From assembly GCF_936925435.1 (NCBI RefSeq), contig NZ_CAKZHQ010000023.1, positions 124,001-188,000 on the forward strand: a DNA stretch of 64,000 bases. Reading direction: 5' to 3'. Positions 56,224 to 64,000 of this stretch are shown here, in pieces; the stretch's first letter is position 1; the number at the start of each line of letters is the position of its first letter. The notes beneath the pieces were generated by a model. That model had not been told where the DNA came from. It made no database searches and saw only the letters and a list, made by a program, of their open reading frames with translations. Source of the DNA: an uncultured Ramlibacter sp. Its GTDB lineage: Bacteria > Pseudomonadota > Gammaproteobacteria > Burkholderiales > Burkholderiaceae_C. The translations under genes and the position numbers were made by a program.

Positions 56224-57507
56224 TCAGCTGAAGGTGGAGAAGCGGACAGTGTCTGGCCGCCCCGAAATGTTGATTGACGCGCCCACTTCCGGAGTCTGGG
56301 CGATGACAGCCCCGCTCTTGAATACCTTCAACCGATTCCCCCGCAACCGGATTGCCTCCACCACATCCCGCGCCTGCAGCAGCACAAAGCTCGCATCGCA
56401 CCCAGCCTCGATGCCATACCCTTCCAAGTGCATCACCTTCGCCGCATTGACGGTCACGGCGTCGTAGCAGGCCTTGATGCCTTTCTGACTCGTCATCTGC
56501 GCCACATGCAAGCCCATGTGGGCCACCTCCAGCATGTCGGCGCTGCCCATGCCGTACCAGGGGTCCATCACGCAGTCGTGGCCGAAGGCGACGTTGACGC
56601 CGGCGGCCATCAGCTCGGGCACGCGGGTCATGCCGCGGCGCTTGGGATACGTGTCGTGGCGGCCCTGCAGGGTGATGTTGATCAACGGGTTGGCGATCAC
56701 GCTCACGCCTGATTCGGCGATCAGCGGGATCAGCTTGCTCACGTAGTAGTTGTCCATGCTGTGCATGGAGGTGCAGTGGCTGCCGTTGACGCGGCCCTGC
56801 AGGCCCAGCCTCTGGGTTTCAAACGCCAGGCTCTCGATGTGGCGGCTCAGGGGGTCGTCGGTCTCGTCGCAGTGCATGTCGACCAGCTTGCCGCGCTCGG
56901 CCGCCATCTCGCACAGCAGCTTCACGCTCTCTGCCCCCTGGGCCATGGTGCGCTCGAAGTGGGGGATGCCGCCGACCACGTCCACGCCCATGTCGAGCGC
57001 CTTCTTCAGGCTGTCCATGCCGCCCTTGGTCCTGAGCACGCCGTCCTGCGGGAAGGCCACCAGCTGCAGATCGATGTAGCCGGCCACGCGCTTCTTCACC
57101 TCCAGCATGGCCTCCACCGGCAGCATGCTGGCATCACTCGTGTCCACATGGCTGCGGATGGCCAGCAGGCCGCGCGCCACCGCCCAGTCGCAATACGTCA
57201 GGGCGCGTTCGATCATGTCCTCGGCCTTGAGCAAGGGTTTCAATTCGCCCCACAGCGCGATGCCCTCCAGCAGGGTGCCGCTCTCGTTGACGCGCGGCAG
57301 GCCGTAGCTCAGCGTCGCGTCCATGTGGAAGTGCGGGTCGACAAAGTGCGGGCTCAGCAGGTAGCTCTTGGCGTCGACGGTCTCCTTGGCCTGGGCGCCG
57401 GCGATCGGCCCCTCGGTCACTTCGCTGATCTTGCCGGCCTGGACGGCCACCGACATGTTCTTGCGGCCGTCGGGGAGGGTGCAGTTGGTGATGAGGAGGT
57501 CGAGCAT
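56224..57507 (-). CDS. codA: Cytosine deaminase
   Basis: Cytosine deaminase of the amidohydrolase fold (cytosine to uracil and ammonia), 427 residues as in E. coli CodA. Metal and active-site residues: His pair in 'DPHFHMDATL' near residue 58, 'DMHCDETDDPL' near 210, 'GSHCTSMHSM' near 243 and 'GHDCVMDPWYGMG' near 310. It lies downstream of the nucleoside ABC transporter and the GNAT gene on the same strand, matching a pyrimidine-salvage role. In the same block upp makes UMP from the uracil. Confidence 0.93.
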   Translation of the reverse strand: MLDLLITNCTLPDGRKNMSVAVQAGKISEVTEGPIAGAQAKETVDAKSYLLSPHFVDPHFHMDATLSYGLPRVNESGTLLEGIALWGELKPLLKAEDMIERALTYCDWAVARGLLAIRSHVDTSDASMLPVEAMLEVKKRVAGYIDLQLVAFPQDGVLRTKGGMDSLKKALDMGVDVVGGIPHFERTMAQGAESVKLLCEMAAERGKLVDMHCDETDDPLSRHIESLAFETQRLGLQGRVNGSHCTSMHSMDNYYVSKLIPLIAESGVSVIANPLINITLQGRHDTYPKRRGMTRVPELMAAGVNVAFGHDCVMDPWYGMGSADMLEVAHMGLHVAQMTSQKGIKACYDAVTVNAAKVMHLEGYGIEAGCDASFVLLQARDVVEAIRLRGNRLKVFKSGAVIAQTPEVGASINISGRPDTVRFSTFS

Positions 57508-57522
57508 GGGGTGATTCTCCGG

Positions 57523-58122
57523 CTAAGCGGCCGTCCAGCGCGCGCGGTCCAGCCGGTACAGGCAGTGGCGCATGATGGGGTTGCCTGCGGGCACGGCGGG
57601 ATGGTCGAAGGTCTCGGTCGGGCACTCGCGCATGCCCAGGCGCTCCATCAGCGCGCGCGAGCGGGCGTTGCGCAGGCTGGTGAAGCCGACGATCTCGTCC
57701 AGGTCCAGGGCCTCGAAGCCCACGCGCAGCGCCAGGCGCGCGCCCTCGCTGGCCAGGCCCTGGCCCCAGAAGGGCGTGGCCAGGCGCCAGCCGATCTCTA
57801 CACAGGGGTTGAAGTGCAGGTCGTGCAGCGGGTGGTTCAGGCCGATGAAGCCCATGAACTGCGGCGCGCCGCCGTCTGGCGGCAGGTGCTCGGCCGCCCA
57901 AAAGCCCCAGCCGCGCTCGTCGATGGCGCCGCTGATGCGCGCCACGTGGGCGTCGCTCTGCGCCCGCGTCATCAGGCCGGGCAGGAACTGCATCACCCGG
58001 GGGTCGGCCATCATGGCGGCAAAGGGCGCGCGGTCTTCTGCAGTCCAGTGCCGCAGGCGCACGCGCTGGCCTTGCAGCAGGTCGGGGGGAATGGCCGTGT
58101 GGCCTGGCGGCTCGAGTTGCAT
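57523..58122 (-). CDS. GNAT acetyltransferase (RimJ/RimL type)
   Basis: A 199-residue GNAT of the RimJ/RimL type: 'RVRLRHWTAEDRAPFAAMMADPRVMQFLPG', the acetyl-CoA loop region 'IGWRLATPFWGQGLASEGARLAL' near residue 125 and 'EIVGFTSLRNARSRALMERLGM'. Acetylates an N-terminus or a small molecule; the target is unknown. It is inserted between the ABC permease (2-bp gap) and codA (15-bp gap) in the same operon. Confidence 0.88.
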   Translation of the reverse strand: MQLEPPGHTAIPPDLLQGQRVRLRHWTAEDRAPFAAMMADPRVMQFLPGLMTRAQSDAHVARISGAIDERGWGFWAAEHLPPDGGAPQFMGFIGLNHPLHDLHFNPCVEIGWRLATPFWGQGLASEGARLALRVGFEALDLDEIVGFTSLRNARSRALMERLGMRECPTETFDHPAVPAGNPIMRHCLYRLDRARWTAA

Positions 58123-58124
58123 GC

Positions 58125-59057
58125 TCAGCGTTCTCCTTTTCGGTAGGGCTTCATCAGTGCCTGTGGATAGGCGGCCTTGCGGGCCACCAGTACCAGGGCC
58201 AGGATGGACAGCAGATAGGGCAGCATCAGGTACAGCTGGTAGGGCAGGGCGGCGTCGCCCTGCTGCTGCAGGCGCAGCTGCAGCGCGTCGAAGAAGGCAA
58301 ACAGCAGGGCGCCCAGCAAGGCCTTGCCGGGCCGCCACGAGGCAAACACCACCAGGGCCACGCAGATCCAACCGCGGCCGTTGACCATGTTGAAGAAGAA
58401 GGCGTTGAAGGCGGCCAGCGTCAAAAAGCTGCCGGCCACGCCCATCAGGGCGGAGCCGGCGACGATGGCGGCCGTACGCGTGCGCGCCACGCTGATGCCC
58501 TGGCCCTCGGCCGATGCCGGGTTCTCGCCCACCATGCGCACCGCCAGGCCGGCCGGCGTGCGGTACAGCAACCAGCCGATTGCCGGCACCAGCAGCAGGG
58601 CCAGCAGGGTCAGCGCCGTCTGGGTGTTCAGGATGGGGATGGGCAGCCAGTCCATGGGCGCAAACGGCGTCACCGTGGGCGGCGTGTTGACCTTGGGGAA
58701 GCTGACGCGGTAGCCGTAGTAGCTCAGCGCCGTGGCCAGCAAGGTGATGCCCAGGCCGGAGACATGTTGCGACAGGGCCAGTCCCACCGTCAGCGCCGCG
58801 TGCAGCAGGCCGAAGGCGGCGCCTGTCAGGCCTGCGACGACGACGCCCAGCCACAGCGGCGCGCCCAGGTACACGGCCAGCCAGCCGCTGAAGGCGCCGG
58901 CCACCATGATCCCTTCGATGCCCAGGTTCAACACCCCCGCCCGCTCGCACAGCAACACGCCCAGCGTGCCCAGGATCAAGGGCGTGGCGATGCGCAGCAC
59001 CGCCGTCCAGAAGGCCGGGTTGGTGAGGAGGTCCAGCAGTTCAAGCACAACTGTCAT
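58125..59057 (-). CDS. Nucleoside ABC transporter permease 2
   Basis: A 310-residue inner-membrane permease of the BMP-receptor-linked ABC family (purine or pyrimidine nucleoside import). About nine hydrophobic segments. The conserved 'NLGIEGIMVAGAFSGWLAVYLG' loop and 'GRGWICVALVVFASWRPG' motif are visible. The ATG at 59057 lies inside a palindromic repeat and has no ribosome site; GTG three codons later is an alternative. The sister permease is the next gene upstream, 162 bp away. Confidence 0.87.
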   Translation of the reverse strand: MTVVLELLDLLTNPAFWTAVLRIATPLILGTLGVLLCERAGVLNLGIEGIMVAGAFSGWLAVYLGAPLWLGVVVAGLTGAAFGLLHAALTVGLALSQHVSGLGITLLATALSYYGYRVSFPKVNTPPTVTPFAPMDWLPIPILNTQTALTLLALLLVPAIGWLLYRTPAGLAVRMVGENPASAEGQGISVARTRTAAIVAGSALMGVAGSFLTLAAFNAFFFNMVNGRGWICVALVVFASWRPGKALLGALLFAFFDALQLRLQQQGDAALPYQLYLMLPYLLSILALVLVARKAAYPQALMKPYRKGER

Positions 59058-59141
59058 TGCGGGCTTGACCCGCAATCCATGGTGGCGTTGAAGAGGCGCT
59101 GCCGCCTGCCTCGATGGATGCCGGATCAAGTCCGGCATGAC
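59053..59141. repeat. Inverted pair of palindromic repeats between permease genes
   Basis: GTCATTGCGGGC-TTGA-CCCGCAATCCAT (59053-59080) faces an inverted partner (59114-59141) of the same type with the arms GCCGGA/TCCGGC. The two halves could also pair with each other. The start codon of the second permease gene lies in the first unit. Confidence 0.7.
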
Positions 59142-59144
59142 AAG

Positions 59145-59219
59145 AAGCGCTATGGTCTTGATAGCGCGCTAGGTCAATCCGCCGGGGGCTAGGGGCCGAT
59201 TGACCTCTCAAAACGGCTT
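59145..59219 (+). repeat. Interspersed ~70-bp repeat, copy D
   Basis: Perfect stem GCGCTAT/ATAGCGC around GGTCTTG, then GCTAGGTCAATCC, GCCGGGGGCTAGGGGCCGAT and CTCTCAAAA. It sits inside the ABC operon, antisense to it. Confidence 0.8.
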
Positions 59220-60281
59220 TCATCGCCGTTTCACCCGGTACTGCGTCAACAGCGTCGCCACCAGCACCGCGATCAGCGATGCGGCGACGATGACGTCGGC
59301 GATGTAGGTTGGCACGCCCACGGCGCGGCTCATGCTGTCTGCCCCCACCAGCATGCCGGCGACAAAGACGCTGGCGGCCACCACGCCCAGCGGGTGCAGT
59401 CCCGCCAGCATGGCAATCACGATGCCGCTGAAGCCATAGCCGGGCGACATGTCCAACGTTACATAGCTGGTGCGGCCCGCCACCTCGATGGCGCCGGCCA
59501 GGCCGGCCAACGCGCCCGAGAGCAGGGCCACCAGCACCACGGTGCGCGTGACCGGCACGCCGGCAAAGGCGGCGGCGCGGGCGTTGGCGCCGGTGGCGCG
59601 GATGTCAAAGCCCAGCACCGTGTACTTGAACAGAGCCCAGACGCCAACGGCCAGGGCCAGCGCGCCCAGCAGGCCGGTGTGCACGCGGGTCTGGGCGATC
59701 AGCTTGCCCAGCTCCAGCTCGGACTGCAGGGCCACGCTCTGCGGCCAGCCCATGGCCGTGGGGTCCTTCATCGGCCCATCCAACATGGCGCCCACACCCA
59801 GCAGCACGATGAAGTTCAGCAGCAAGGTGGTGACGACTTCGTCCACGCCCAGCCTGGTCTTCATCAGGGCCGGGCCCAGCAGCAGCAGGGCGCCGGCCAG
59901 GGCGGCGGCCGCCATCATCAAGGGGAACAGGGCCCAGGTCGGCCACTCGATGCCGGTGCCGCCGTGCATGCCGCCCACCGCGATGGCCGCCAGCGCGCCG
60001 GCATAGAGCTGGCCCTCGGCGCCGATGTTGAACAGCCGCGCCTTGAAGGCCACGGTGGCGGCCAGGCCGGTGAGCATCAGCGGGATGGCGCGGGTCAGGG
60101 TTTCGCTCCAGGCAAAGGTGGAGCCGAAAGCGCCCTGGAACAGCAGCACATAGGTCTGGCCGATGGGCGCGCCGGCCCACAGCACCAGCAGGGCGCTGAT
60201 GGCCAGGGTGAAGGCCACGGCCCCCAGCGGCGCCAGCGCCAGGGCGGCGACGGAAGTGGTGGAGCGGCGTTCGAGTCTCAT
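59220..60281 (-). CDS. Nucleoside ABC transporter permease 1
   Basis: A 353-residue permease with about ten hydrophobic segments. 'FNIGAEGQLYAGALAAIAVG' and 'RLGVDEVVTTLLLNFIVLLGVGAMLDGPMKDP' are marks of BMP/RbsC-like nucleoside permeases. Its start overlaps the ABC ATPase stop by 4 bp, giving tight coupling. The next gene downstream, the sister permease, is separated by 162 bp of repeats. Confidence 0.9.
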   Translation of the reverse strand: MRLERRSTTSVAALALAPLGAVAFTLAISALLVLWAGAPIGQTYVLLFQGAFGSTFAWSETLTRAIPLMLTGLAATVAFKARLFNIGAEGQLYAGALAAIAVGGMHGGTGIEWPTWALFPLMMAAAALAGALLLLGPALMKTRLGVDEVVTTLLLNFIVLLGVGAMLDGPMKDPTAMGWPQSVALQSELELGKLIAQTRVHTGLLGALALAVGVWALFKYTVLGFDIRATGANARAAAFAGVPVTRTVVLVALLSGALAGLAGAIEVAGRTSYVTLDMSPGYGFSGIVIAMLAGLHPLGVVAASVFVAGMLVGADSMSRAVGVPTYIADVIVAASLIAVLVATLLTQYRVKRR

Positions 60282-61789
60282 GCTGTAACACCCGCCATCG
60301 CCAGGCCAATCGATTCGCGCGTCCACTCGCCGGCCGGCAGCGCCCGCGTCAACTGGCCCTCATGCACCACGGCGATGCGGTCGCCCATGGCCATGACCTC
60401 GTCCAGGTCGTCGGAGATCAGCAGCACGGCGGCGCCGGCGTCGCGGGCGGCGATCAGCTGCTGCTGCACGTAGGTGACGGCGCCGATGTCCAGGCCCCAG
60501 GTGGGCTGGTGGGCGACGATCAGCTTGGGCGGCGTGCCGTCGGGGGCCATCAACGCCCGTCCCAGGATCAGCTTTTGCATGTTGCCGCCGGACAGCGCGC
60601 GCGCCGGTGAAGCGGGACCGCCGCCGCGCACGTCGAAGGCCTGCAGCACGCGCTGGGCATGGGCGCGTGCCGCCTTGCGTTTGACCCAGAGCGCGCGAGA
60701 AAAATCGCGACTGCGCAAGCGCTCGGACACTGCGTTCTCCCACACCGGCAGGTCGCCCACCACGCCCACGGCATGGCGGTCTTCCGGGATGCGGGCCACG
60801 CCTTGGCGCACCAGCACGGCCGGTGTTGCCGCCATGGGCTGGTCCAGAAACCGGACACTGCCGCCGGTGGCGCGGCGCACGCCGCACAGCAGGTCGGCCA
60901 GCGCCACCTGGCCGTTGCCCGAGACACCGGCAATCGCCACGATCTCGCCGGCGTTCAGCTCCAGAGAGACTTTTTCCAGCTTGTCGCGGCCGGCCGCTAC
61001 GGTGCTCACTTCGTTCAACACGCAGACGGCCTCACCGACGGAAGTGGAGGGCCGGCGCTCGGTGGCGGCCACCGCATGGCCGACCATCCACTGCGCCAGC
61101 TGGGCCTGGCTGGTAACTGCTGCCGGCGCCTGTGCCACCAGCTTGCCGCCGCGCAGCACGGCCACGCGATGCGCCACGCGCAGCACCTCGGCCAGCTTGT
61201 GGCTGATGAAGATGATGGACAGGCCCTGGGCCACCATCTGGCCCAGAGTGGCGAACAGGGCTTCGCTCTCTTGCGGCGTCAGCACGGCAGTGGGTTCGTC
61301 CAGGATCAGGATGCGCGCACCGCGGTACAAGGCTTTGAGGATCTCCACCCGCTGGCGCTCACCGACGGACAGGGCGCCGACGCGGGCCGCGGGGTCGACC
61401 GCCAGGCCGAAGCGCTTCGACACCGCCATCAGCTTGTCGCGCGCAGCGTCACGCCGCATGAAGGGCTGCCACAGCGGCTCCGTGCCCAGCACGATGTTGT
61501 CCAGCACGCTCAGGTTGTCGGCCAGGGTGAAGTGCTGGTGCACCATGCCGATGCCGGCTGCCAGGGCGGCGCGGGGGTTGCCCGGCGCCAGCGGTTGGCC
61601 AAAGACCTCGATGCTGCCCTCGTCGGCCGTGTAGTGGCCGAACAGGATGGAGACCAGGGTGGATTTGCCGGCGCCGTTCTCACCCAGCAGGGCCAGCACC
61701 TCGCCGCCGGCCAGCTCCAGCGAGATGGCGTCGTTGGCGACCAGGGAGCCGAAGCGCTTGCTGATGCCGGAGAGGCGAAGGACGCTCAC
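60278..61789 (-). CDS. Nucleoside ABC transporter ATP-binding protein (double ABC)
   Basis: A 503-residue protein of two fused ABC domains. Domain 1: Walker A GENGAGKST near residue 37, signature 'LSVGERQRVEI', Walker B 'ILILDEPTAV'. Domain 2: degenerate Walker A 'GVSGNGQVAL', signature 'LSGGNMQKLIL' and a degenerate Walker B 'KLIVAHQPTWGLD', as in the RbsA/MglA type. A GTG start at 61789 overlaps the nucleosidase stop (GTGA). Its product powers the two permeases. Confidence 0.92.
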   Translation of the reverse strand: MSVLRLSGISKRFGSLVANDAISLELAGGEVLALLGENGAGKSTLVSILFGHYTADEGSIEVFGQPLAPGNPRAALAAGIGMVHQHFTLADNLSVLDNIVLGTEPLWQPFMRRDAARDKLMAVSKRFGLAVDPAARVGALSVGERQRVEILKALYRGARILILDEPTAVLTPQESEALFATLGQMVAQGLSIIFISHKLAEVLRVAHRVAVLRGGKLVAQAPAAVTSQAQLAQWMVGHAVAATERRPSTSVGEAVCVLNEVSTVAAGRDKLEKVSLELNAGEIVAIAGVSGNGQVALADLLCGVRRATGGSVRFLDQPMAATPAVLVRQGVARIPEDRHAVGVVGDLPVWENAVSERLRSRDFSRALWVKRKAARAHAQRVLQAFDVRGGGPASPARALSGGNMQKLILGRALMAPDGTPPKLIVAHQPTWGLDIGAVTYVQQQLIAARDAGAAVLLISDDLDEVMAMGDRIAVVHEGQLTRALPAGEWTRESIGLAMAGVTA

Positions 61790-62712
61790 TTCAATGCAGT
61801 GAGGAAGGCCAGCAGCACCCGGGCCGAGTTGTCGGCGGCGATCTTGAAGAAGGTGCCGATCTCGTTCTCGCCCTCGCCGCCGCCGGCCAGGTCGGACAGG
61901 GAGCGGAAGGCGATGTAGGGCACGCCGTTGCTGTAGGCCACATGGGCCATGGCTGCGGTCTCCATGTCCAGCACATTGGCCTGGAAGGTCTTGAAGCTGT
62001 ATTCGCGGAACGCCGCGTTGTCGACGAAGGCCGGTCCGGAGACGCCGTTGCCGCCGACCACCACCTTGGGCGCCTGGCTCAGGCAGTTTTGCGCCGCATC
62101 GCAACGCCCCAGGGGCGTTGCGGCGATGCGCCCGGCCACGGCCAGCAAGGCCGGGTCGGCCTCGAACCAGAATTTTTCCTCGATGCCGGCGCGGCCGGCC
62201 GAGCGCACCTGCACCGGCCGTGGGTGCAACATGCCGAAGTTGGGCAGCTTGACGTCGTTCATCCAGCCGGGCGCCTTGTACTGGCCGGGCGCCACTTCGC
62301 GCGCCGCCAGCACCTCCAGGTACTGGCCCCAGCGCTGGGCCACGGTCACGTCGCCGATGTGCAGGCCGGGATTGACGCCGCCGGCGATGCCGCTGACCAC
62401 CAGGTGGCTGACCTGGAAGCGGTCCAGGGCCAGCTGGGTGTTCATGGCGGCATTGGTCATGCTGATGCCCGAGAGGAAGAGCACGACCGGCTTGCCTTCG
62501 AGCACGCCGGTGGTGAAATCCACGCCGTTGACGCTGTGCTTGGCGCTTTGCTGCAGCCGGCCCAGCAGGAGTGTCAGCTCGGGCTGGAAGGCCGACACGA
62601 CCGCAATGCGCGGCGTGGCGTCGAGCTTGCCGCCGGCCGGCGGCGCCGTGGCGCAACCGGCCAGCACGGCGCCGGCCAGCGCGAGCGCCAGCAGGATGCG
62701 CGCGAGACGCAT
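61786..62712 (-). CDS. Lipoprotein nucleosidase (MTAN/PNP fold)
   Basis: A 308-residue purine nucleoside phosphorylase/MTA-nucleosidase-fold protein with a lipoprotein signal (MRLARILLALALAGAVLAGC, lipidated Cys20). The catalytic motif 'NVLDMETAAMAHVAYSNGVP' and 'RSLSDLAGG' (Asp and Ser) near residue 260-285 are present, as is 'VSGIAGGVNPGLHIGDV'. Classical MTANs are cytoplasmic; this one should be anchored outside the cytoplasmic membrane. It lies between the BMP receptor and ATPase genes, so it may split nucleosides before uptake (inference). Confidence 0.85.
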   Translation of the reverse strand: MRLARILLALALAGAVLAGCATAPPAGGKLDATPRIAVVSAFQPELTLLLGRLQQSAKHSVNGVDFTTGVLEGKPVVLFLSGISMTNAAMNTQLALDRFQVSHLVVSGIAGGVNPGLHIGDVTVAQRWGQYLEVLAAREVAPGQYKAPGWMNDVKLPNFGMLHPRPVQVRSAGRAGIEEKFWFEADPALLAVAGRIAATPLGRCDAAQNCLSQAPKVVVGGNGVSGPAFVDNAAFREYSFKTFQANVLDMETAAMAHVAYSNGVPYIAFRSLSDLAGGGEGENEIGTFFKIAADNSARVLLAFLTALK

Positions 62713-62718
62713 GGTGGC

Positions 62719-63708
62719 CTACTTCGCTGTGGACTTGGGTTGGCTGTCGTCCACCTTGACGGTGAACTTGCCGGCCACGATGGCGGCTTCCTTGGCCTTG
62801 ACCTTGGCGACGATGTCGGCCGGCACCTTCTTCTCGAAAGTGCCCAGGGGCGCCATCTCGGAGCCCTTGTGCTTCATCATGGAATATTGGCCGTAGTCTT
62901 CCGCCGTGAACTTGCCATCCTTGGCCAGCTTGACGGCGCGGTCGATGGTGGGCTCCATCTTCCACAGGGCCGAGGCCACCACCGTGTCAGGGTACTTGTC
63001 TTGCGTGTTGATGACGTTGCCGATGGCCAGCTTGCCTTTTTCCTTGGCCGCGTCCGAGACACCGAAGCGCTCTGCGTAGAGCACGTCCGCGCCCTTGTCG
63101 ATCATGGCGAAGGCCGCTTCCTTGGCCTTGGGCGGGTCGAACCAGCTGTTGATGAAGCTGACGGTGAACTCCACCTTGGGGTTGGTCTCTTTGGCGCCGG
63201 CCATGAAGGCGTGCATCAGGCGGTTGACCTCGGGGATGGGGAAGCCGCCGACCAGGCCGATCTTGTTGCTCTTGGTCATGCTGCCGGCCACCATGCCGGT
63301 CAGGTAGGCCGGCTCCTGGATGTAATTGTCGAAGACGCTGAAGTTAGGCGCCGTGGGCTTGCCCGACGAACCCATCAGGAAGGAGGTCTTGGGGAAGTCC
63401 TTGGCCACCTTGCGGGCGGCGGCTTCGACCGCGAAGGCCTCGCCCACGATCAACTGGCTGCCGCCGGTGGCGTACTCGCGCATGACGCGCTCGTAGTCGG
63501 CGTTGGAGACGTTCTCGCTGGCCTTGTATTCGATCTCGCCGCGCGCCTCGGCCGCCTTGAGCGCCTGGTGGATGCGGCCCGCCCATTGCTGCTCGAAGGG
63601 CACGGTGTAGATGCCGGCGACCTTGAGCTTGGCTTGTGCCAGGGCCAGGCCGGGGGCCGCCAGCGCGGCCGCGGCGGCCAGGGCGATCAGGGAGCGACGT
63701 TGGAACAT
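62719..63708 (-). CDS. BMP-family nucleoside-binding protein
   Basis: A 329-residue periplasmic receptor (BMP/PnrA-like) with a signal peptide ending AAPGLALAQA near residue 25. 'VAGIYTVPFEQQWAGRIHQALKAAE', 'GSSGKPTAPNFSVFDNYIQEPAYLTGMVAG' and 'IPEVNRLMHAFMAGAKETNP' are conserved. Members bind purine or pyrimidine nucleosides. It lies 6 bp before the nucleosidase, and with the ATPase and two permeases makes a full importer. Confidence 0.92.
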   Translation of the reverse strand: MFQRRSLIALAAAAALAAPGLALAQAKLKVAGIYTVPFEQQWAGRIHQALKAAEARGEIEYKASENVSNADYERVMREYATGGSQLIVGEAFAVEAAARKVAKDFPKTSFLMGSSGKPTAPNFSVFDNYIQEPAYLTGMVAGSMTKSNKIGLVGGFPIPEVNRLMHAFMAGAKETNPKVEFTVSFINSWFDPPKAKEAAFAMIDKGADVLYAERFGVSDAAKEKGKLAIGNVINTQDKYPDTVVASALWKMEPTIDRAVKLAKDGKFTAEDYGQYSMMKHKGSEMAPLGTFEKKVPADIVAKVKAKEAAIVAGKFTVKVDDSQPKSTAK

Positions 63709-63766
63709 GGGATTTCTCCTCGTTGAAAGATCGGATCAATTTGCAAGCATCGTGCCACTGTCTTCC

Positions 63767-63826
63767 GTCATTCCCGCGAACGCAGGAGTCCAGGGCGCCC
63801 TGGGTCCCCGCCTCCGCGGGGATGAC
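63767..63826. repeat. 60-bp inverted pair of palindromic repeats
   Basis: A unit beginning GTCATTCCCGC at 63767 meets its inverted partner ending ATGAC at 63826, joined by the palindrome CCAGGGCGCCCTGG (63790-63803), all centred on 63796.5. The whole could fold into a long cruciform between upp and the BMP gene. Confidence 0.75.
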
Positions 63827-63830
63827 AAGC

Positions 63831-64000
<170 letters not shown>

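Overview
The window is GC-rich (well above 60% by eye), densely coded DNA from a betaproteobacterium, most likely family Comamonadaceae (Variovorax/Ramlibacter/Polaromonas-like; genus not resolvable from sequence alone). Supporting signs are six Bug-type solute receptors (TctC family), the kinase/phosphatase-linked nirBDC operon, paired NADP-isocitrate dehydrogenases, and small interspersed palindromic repeats. No tRNA, rRNA, CRISPR array, transposase or phage gene was seen.

Layout. 1-9.8 kb is housekeeping: the 3' end of xseA, sodB, a DUF192 protein, a lysine-rich exported protein, two unrelated NADP-isocitrate dehydrogenases in tandem, a cold-shock protein and clpS-clpA. 9.9-16.5 kb holds a DUF1800/DUF1501 pair, a kinase plus an atypical enolase, a TSUP permease and a ketopantoate reductase paralog. 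16.5-36.3 kb is an accessory catabolic region. An operon (amidohydrolase, Bug receptor, VOC dioxygenase, FAH hydrolase, MhpA-like hydroxylase, Bug receptor) faces a LysR gene. A Bug/ThDP-enzyme/GlcG operon faces an AraC gene, an SDR faces a second LysR gene, and a DUF3237/Bug pair faces a LuxR gene. Each divergent gap carries dyad or repeated sequence that could be an operator. YebC, a Bcr/CflA transporter and another Bug receptor follow.

36.4-46 kb holds a GDPD-LamG lipoprotein, a small membrane protein, an AraC-like regulator, a stand-alone NuoB paralog and the assimilatory nitrite operon nirB-nirD-nirC-phosphatase/kinase. That operon has a near-perfect sigma-54 promoter and a structured leader. 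A XRE regulator follows, under a 46-bp concentric palindrome, with what looks like the stub of a lost partner toxin gene. 46-55.4 kb is a patchwork of small signalling, stress and RNA genes (Nudix, two related GAF proteins, STAS, an RNase II-like enzyme, SnoaL, glycine zipper, KTSC, GST), then another Bug receptor and a SulP transporter. 55.4-64 kb holds a NucS-like nuclease of different base composition, then a nucleobase/nucleoside salvage block on the minus strand: upp, BMP receptor, lipoprotein nucleosidase, ABC ATPase, two permeases, a GNAT and cytosine deaminase.

How the parts work together. The salvage block reads as a pathway: nucleosides are bound, possibly split outside the cytoplasm, imported, and cytosine is deaminated to uracil, which Upp turns into UMP. 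The nitrite operon combines import (NirC), reduction to ammonium (NirBD) and a probable protein-phosphorylation switch. The catabolic operon combines ring hydroxylation, extradiol cleavage and C-C hydrolysis with two periplasmic receptors.
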